Positions 6,913 through 9,631 of a stretch of DNA of 9,631 nucleotides are shown here, one piece after another (the stretch's first letter is position 1; every line of letters starts with the position of its first letter). Source of the DNA: an uncultured Alphaproteobacteria bacterium (GTDB lineage: Bacteria; Pseudomonadota; Alphaproteobacteria; Rhizobiales; Hyphomicrobiaceae); contig CALFEM010000130.1 in the NCBI GenBank assembly GCA_937950105.1, positions 1 to 9,631 on the forward strand, read 5' to 3'. Below the pieces are notes generated by a model. The model was not told the origin of the DNA and did no database searches. It saw nothing but the letters and a program-made list of their open reading frames with translations. A program made the translations under genes and the position numbers.

Positions 6913-8229
6913 TTAGCGGTAGAGATCGGCGCGCGTTGGCGGCAGGGGCGGCCGGCGCTTCGCCGACTTCGAGCAGAGCGTCTGGAACAGCCGCGCGGTG
7001 CCGCGCTCGAAAGCGATGGCGCAGCCGGCGAGATAGGCGACGTAGATGCGGTACTTGGCTTCGCCGACCAGAGCGATCGCCTCGTCCTTGCGGGCCATAA
7101 GCCGTTCGCACCACAGCGTGCAGGTGCGCGCATAGTGCATGCGCCAGCCCTCGACGTCGTGCACCTCGAAGCCGGCAAGTTCCATCTCAGCCACGGTGTG
7201 ACCGATGTCGTCGAGGGCACCGCCGGGGAAGATGTATTTGGCGAGCGCCTTCTGCTCGGGGCGCAGCCGCTCGGGGAGCAGCTTGCTGCGCGGGCGCTTG
7301 GCGCGGCGCGAGATGGCGTGATTGAGGAACAACCCGTCTTCGGCGAGCAGCGAGCGCATCTTGCGCATATAGGTCGGGATGTTGTTGAGGCCGATCGCCT
7401 CATACATGCCGACCGAGGCGATCTTGTCGAACGTGCCCGTGACGTTGACGTAGTCGATCAGCTCGAACGTGACCTGCCCCTCGAGGCCGAGCCGCTTCAC
7501 CTTGGCTTCGGCGAACGCGAGCTGTTCCTTCGACAGCGTGATGCCGTGCGCCTTGACGCCGTAGTTCTTCGCCGCGTGGCAGACGAGGCCGCCCCAGCCC
7601 GAGCCGATGTCGAGGAATCGTTCGCCGGGTTTCAGGCGCAGCTTGCGGCAGACCATGTCGAGCTTGTTGATCTGCGCTTGCGCGATGCCCTGCTCCCAGT
7701 CGTGGAAGTAGGCGCAGGTGTAGACCATCTCGTCGCAGAGAAAGAGCGCGTAGAAGTCGTTCGACAGGTCGTAGTGGAACGAGATGTAGTCCTGGTTGTC
7801 GGCGACCTTGCGCTTGTTGCCGACGATGTCGCCCGCGAAGGCGCCCTGCTCGGCGGGCGCGGCGCCCGGGGCGAACAGGAACGGCGTCAGCTTGCCGGCG
7901 ATGCGCAGCGCCTCGAGCCCCTTGAGCTTCACCGAGCGGCCACCGCGATTGAGCTGGCGGCCGAAATCGATCAGCGAGCCGCCCGCGAAATCGATGCGCT
8001 TGTCGATATAGTGGCGGATGATGGTGTCGAGGTTCGGGCTTCTGAGCGACGAGGCGATGACGCCCGGATCGGCGATGACGATCTCGAACGGGCCGGTGGC
8101 GTTCTTGCCGAGCGGCACACGCGAGCCGTCCCACAGCCGCACATGCGCGTCGAGATCGAGCGAGCGCGCCAATTCGCCGATCAGAGATCGCGCCGCCTCG
8201 AGCTGCTTCGCCGATGCCATGTCCGTCAT
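6913..8229 (-). CDS. cfa: Cyclopropane-fatty-acyl-phospholipid synthase
   Basis: Predicted 438-residue cytoplasmic, membrane-associated enzyme that transfers a methylene group from S-adenosylmethionine to the double bond of unsaturated acyl chains in phospholipids. This usually hardens the membrane in stationary phase, acid or other stress. Features from the chosen start: an N-terminal lipid-binding region (about 20-130), the active-site segment FHYDLSNDFY followed by YTCAYF (C172, equivalent to the bicarbonate-site cysteine of E. coli Cfa), SAM motif I FLDIGSGWGG (205-214), HGITLSKEQ, SVGMYEAIG (E277), FLNHAIS (H304), YIFPGG (332-337) and WRMHYARTCTLW (Y366). All key residues are present. 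The start ATG at 8229 has an AGGGA site about 10 bases upstream. An in-frame upstream start at 8319 would add 30 residues that do not resemble the family. The gene is probably transcribed from its own promoter in the 253-bp gap before it. Confidence 0.95.
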   Translation of the reverse strand: MTDMASAKQLEAARSLIGELARSLDLDAHVRLWDGSRVPLGKNATGPFEIVIADPGVIASSLRSPNLDTIIRHYIDKRIDFAGGSLIDFGRQLNRGGRSVKLKGLEALRIAGKLTPFLFAPGAAPAEQGAFAGDIVGNKRKVADNQDYISFHYDLSNDFYALFLCDEMVYTCAYFHDWEQGIAQAQINKLDMVCRKLRLKPGERFLDIGSGWGGLVCHAAKNYGVKAHGITLSKEQLAFAEAKVKRLGLEGQVTFELIDYVNVTGTFDKIASVGMYEAIGLNNIPTYMRKMRSLLAEDGLFLNHAISRRAKRPRSKLLPERLRPEQKALAKYIFPGGALDDIGHTVAEMELAGFEVHDVEGWRMHYARTCTLWCERLMARKDEAIALVGEAKYRIYVAYLAGCAIAFERGTARLFQTLCSKSAKRRPPLPPTRADLYR

Positions 8230-8385
8230 GCCGTGCCGTCCCTCGCCTGCGAATCCGGTCCGCACTGATAGCGCACGGCGCTGCGCGCGTCTCCCCGTCG
8301 CTGCCGGCACGGTTTGCACCCCCGACTAGCCGGCCCGGTTCCGACGCGGAGTGGTAGCGAAAACCCTCATCATGGTGGTCTTGCG

Positions 8386-8477
8386 TGTCATCCCGGTGCT
8401 GGTCACCGGGATCCAGTCAGCCGCATGTGTGGTCACCTGTTGAGAGATGGATCCCGGCAACAAGTGCCGGGATGACA
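8386..8477. repeat. REP/MITE-like palindromic element (GTCATCCCGG type)
   Basis: Two 30-base arms face each other: 8386-8415 and the reverse complement of 8448-8477, around a 32-base centre. The arms share TGTCATCCCGG exactly, then a nine-base divergent stretch, then CCGGGATCCA exactly. The pattern of outer TGTCATCCCGG and inner CCGGGATCC is that of short interspersed palindromes I associate with Hyphomicrobiales and other alphaproteobacterial genomes. Its transcript could fold into a long interrupted hairpin. It lies five bases past the thiolase stop codon and 157 bases before the cfa start, so it may end thiolase transcription or insulate cfa. Short frames across it that encode WIPATSAGMT or WIPVTSTGMT peptides are by-products of the repeat and not genes. 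Confidence 0.8.
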
Positions 8478-8482
8478 TGCCT

Positions 8483-9583
8483 TCAGCGCGCGCTTTCCAT
8501 GATGGCCGCAACGCCCATGCCGCCGGCGGTGCAGATGGAGATGAGGCCGCGACCGCCGTTGACGGCGAGCAATTCGGCTAGGTTCGCCGCGATGCGGGCG
8601 CCGGTGGCGGCGAACGGATGCCCGAGCGCCAGCGACGAACCCTTCACGTTCATCTTGGCTCGATCGATCGATCCCATCGGTTCGGACCGGCCGAGCTTGA
8701 CGCGGCAGTAGTCAGCATCCTCCCACGCCTTCAGTGTGGCCAGCACCTGCGCCGCGAACGCCTCGTGAATCTCGTAGAAGTCGAAATCCTGCAGCGTCAG
8801 GCCGGCGCGCTTCAGCATGCGTGACACGGCGATGGTCGGCGCCATCAACAGGCCGTCGCCCGCGACGAAATCGTTGGCCGAAGTCTCGCCGAACGTCAGG
8901 TACGCTTTGATAGGCAGCCCGCGCTCGCGCGCCCAGTCTTCCGAGGCGAGCAGCACGCTCGCTGCGCCGTCCGTCATCGCGGTCGAATTGCCGGCCGTCA
9001 GCGTGCCCTTGCCCGACTTGTCTAACGAGGGCTTCAGCGTCGCGAGCTTCTCGACGGTCGTGTCCTCGCGCAGGATGTTGTCGCGGTAGACGCCCGCGTG
9101 CGGCACGACCAACCTGTCCATCCAGCCTTCGCGGTAGGCAGCCGCCGCCTTCTGATGGCTCTCGAAGGCGAGCTGATCCTGGTCCTCGCGGCCGATGTTC
9201 CATTCTTTCGCCATCAGCTCGCAATGCTGGCCCATCGAGAGCCCCGTGCGCGGCTCCGATGTCGACGGCGGCAGAGGAGCGAGCTCGGCAGGCGACATTC
9301 CCTTGAACACGCCGACCTTGCCCATCATCGTTTTCTGCTGCCCCACCTCGGCGAGCCGATGCGCGAACTTCTTCGAGAAAACGATCGGCGGATCGGAGGT
9401 GGTATCGGACCCGCAGGCGATGGCGCACTCGATCTGCCCCGTCGCAATTTTCGCCGCCGAGCCGAACGCCGCCTGCAGGCTGGTGCCGCACGCCTGCATC
9501 ATGGTGATGCCGGGCGTCGTCGGCGCAAGCTTCGTACCGAGCACGGCTTCGCGCGCAAGGTTCCAGTCCTTCGAGTGCGTCAC
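8483..9583 (-). CDS. Thiolase (FadI-type acetyl-CoA C-acyltransferase), N-terminus missing
   Basis: The 366 visible residues are the bulk of a thiolase, which either cleaves 3-ketoacyl-CoA in beta-oxidation or condenses acetyl-CoA to acetoacetyl-CoA. Visible catalytic elements (fragment numbering) are C32 in MMQACGTSLQ, the nucleophile; H273 in EIHEAFAAQ; H322 in LALGHPFAATGAR; and C351 in ICTAGGMG. The GHPFAATGAR form is typical of the FadI/mitochondrial trifunctional beta-subunit branch. The catalytic cysteine normally lies near residue 90, so roughly 55-65 N-terminal residues are missing. The open frame begins with a GTG at 9583, but this codon directly abuts adapter sequence from 9584, so it is an internal codon and not the start. 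The real gene continues upstream beyond the artefact. Substrate range cannot be decided here because no partner fadJ-like gene is in view. Confidence 0.93.
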   Translation of the reverse strand: MTHSKDWNLAREAVLGTKLAPTTPGITMMQACGTSLQAAFGSAAKIATGQIECAIACGSDTTSDPPIVFSKKFAHRLAEVGQQKTMMGKVGVFKGMSPAELAPLPPSTSEPRTGLSMGQHCELMAKEWNIGREDQDQLAFESHQKAAAAYREGWMDRLVVPHAGVYRDNILREDTTVEKLATLKPSLDKSGKGTLTAGNSTAMTDGAASVLLASEDWARERGLPIKAYLTFGETSANDFVAGDGLLMAPTIAVSRMLKRAGLTLQDFDFYEIHEAFAAQVLATLKAWEDADYCRVKLGRSEPMGSIDRAKMNVKGSSLALGHPFAATGARIAANLAELLAVNGGRGLISICTAGGMGVAAIMESAR

Positions 9584-9631
9584 AGATCGGAAGAGCGTCG
9601 TGTAGGGAAAGAGTGTAGATCTCGGTGGTCG
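9584..9631. other. Illumina TruSeq adapter contamination
   Basis: The segment opens with AGATCGGAAGAGC at 9584-9596 and continues to the end of the window as the reverse complement of the Illumina TruSeq universal adapter. All 48 bases agree with the adapter sequence as I recall it. It is less GC-rich than the neighbouring DNA and interrupts the thiolase coding frame. It is a library artefact at a contig end and carries no biological information. Confidence 0.98.

Noticed and set aside
6706..8268. 520-codon plus-strand open frame opposite cfa
   Set aside because: It is fully antisense to a gene with intact catalytic motifs. Its length is explained by the scarcity of stops in GC-rich antisense frames.
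8230..8319. 30-residue N-terminal extension of cfa
   Set aside because: The added residues are Arg-rich and unlike the family, and the ATG at 8229 has a plausible ribosome-binding site.
8326..8511. Short frames giving WIPVTSTGMT and WIPATSAGMT peptides
   Set aside because: These are translations of the palindromic repeat on its two strands, a common source of false small proteins in related genomes.
1..9631. A defence island, mobile element, CRISPR array or new biosynthetic cluster
   Set aside because: No transposase, integrase, nuclease, toxin-antitoxin pair, spaced direct repeats or biosynthetic enzymes were seen. The recognisable genes are mostly envelope and lipid housekeeping functions.

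Overview
The window looks like chromosomal DNA from an alphaproteobacterium, most likely of the order Hyphomicrobiales (Rhizobiales). The DNA is GC-rich with strong third-position GC. The protein set fits that group: a YcbB-type L,D-transpeptidase, a cyclopropane fatty acid synthase, a membrane-anchored SRPBCC protein, a metaxin/FAXC-like glutathione S-transferase and a FadI-type thiolase. An interspersed GTCATCCCGG palindrome of the kind common in these genomes is also present. No genus is claimed.

Layout. At 32-1318 (+) is an exported or anchored protein with a small peptidoglycan-binding-like region and a long Ala/Pro/Arg-rich tail. It faces a minus-strand run across a hairpin-containing gap (1319-1436). 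Read in transcription order, the run holds an L,D-transpeptidase (5376-3535), a YkgJ-family cysteine-cluster protein (3355-2984), an unrecognised secreted six-cysteine protein (2958-2203) and a glutathione S-transferase-like gene (2154-1437) split by one extra base. A 377-bp divergent intergenic region (5377-5753) separates the transpeptidase from a plus-strand SRPBCC protein (5754-6299). That gene converges, with a 33-bp gap, on a small secreted four-cysteine protein (6779-6333). Further along the minus strand are cfa (8229-6913), a REP/MITE-like palindrome (8386-8477) and a thiolase (8483-9583) whose N-terminus is missing.

The last 48 bases (9584-9631) are not biological. They match the Illumina TruSeq universal adapter in reverse complement, so the thiolase is cut by a library artefact and its apparent GTG start is false. 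Because this is evidently short-read data, the single-base frameshift in the transferase gene may also be an error.

Functionally, much of the window concerns the cell envelope: peptidoglycan cross-linking, membrane lipid cyclopropanation and several exported small proteins. The thiolase belongs to fatty-acid or acetoacetyl-CoA metabolism. I found no mobile element, CRISPR array, RNA gene, defence system or clearly new multi-gene system. The points most worth following are the adapter junction, the frameshift, the palindrome and the two secreted cysteine-rich proteins of unknown function.
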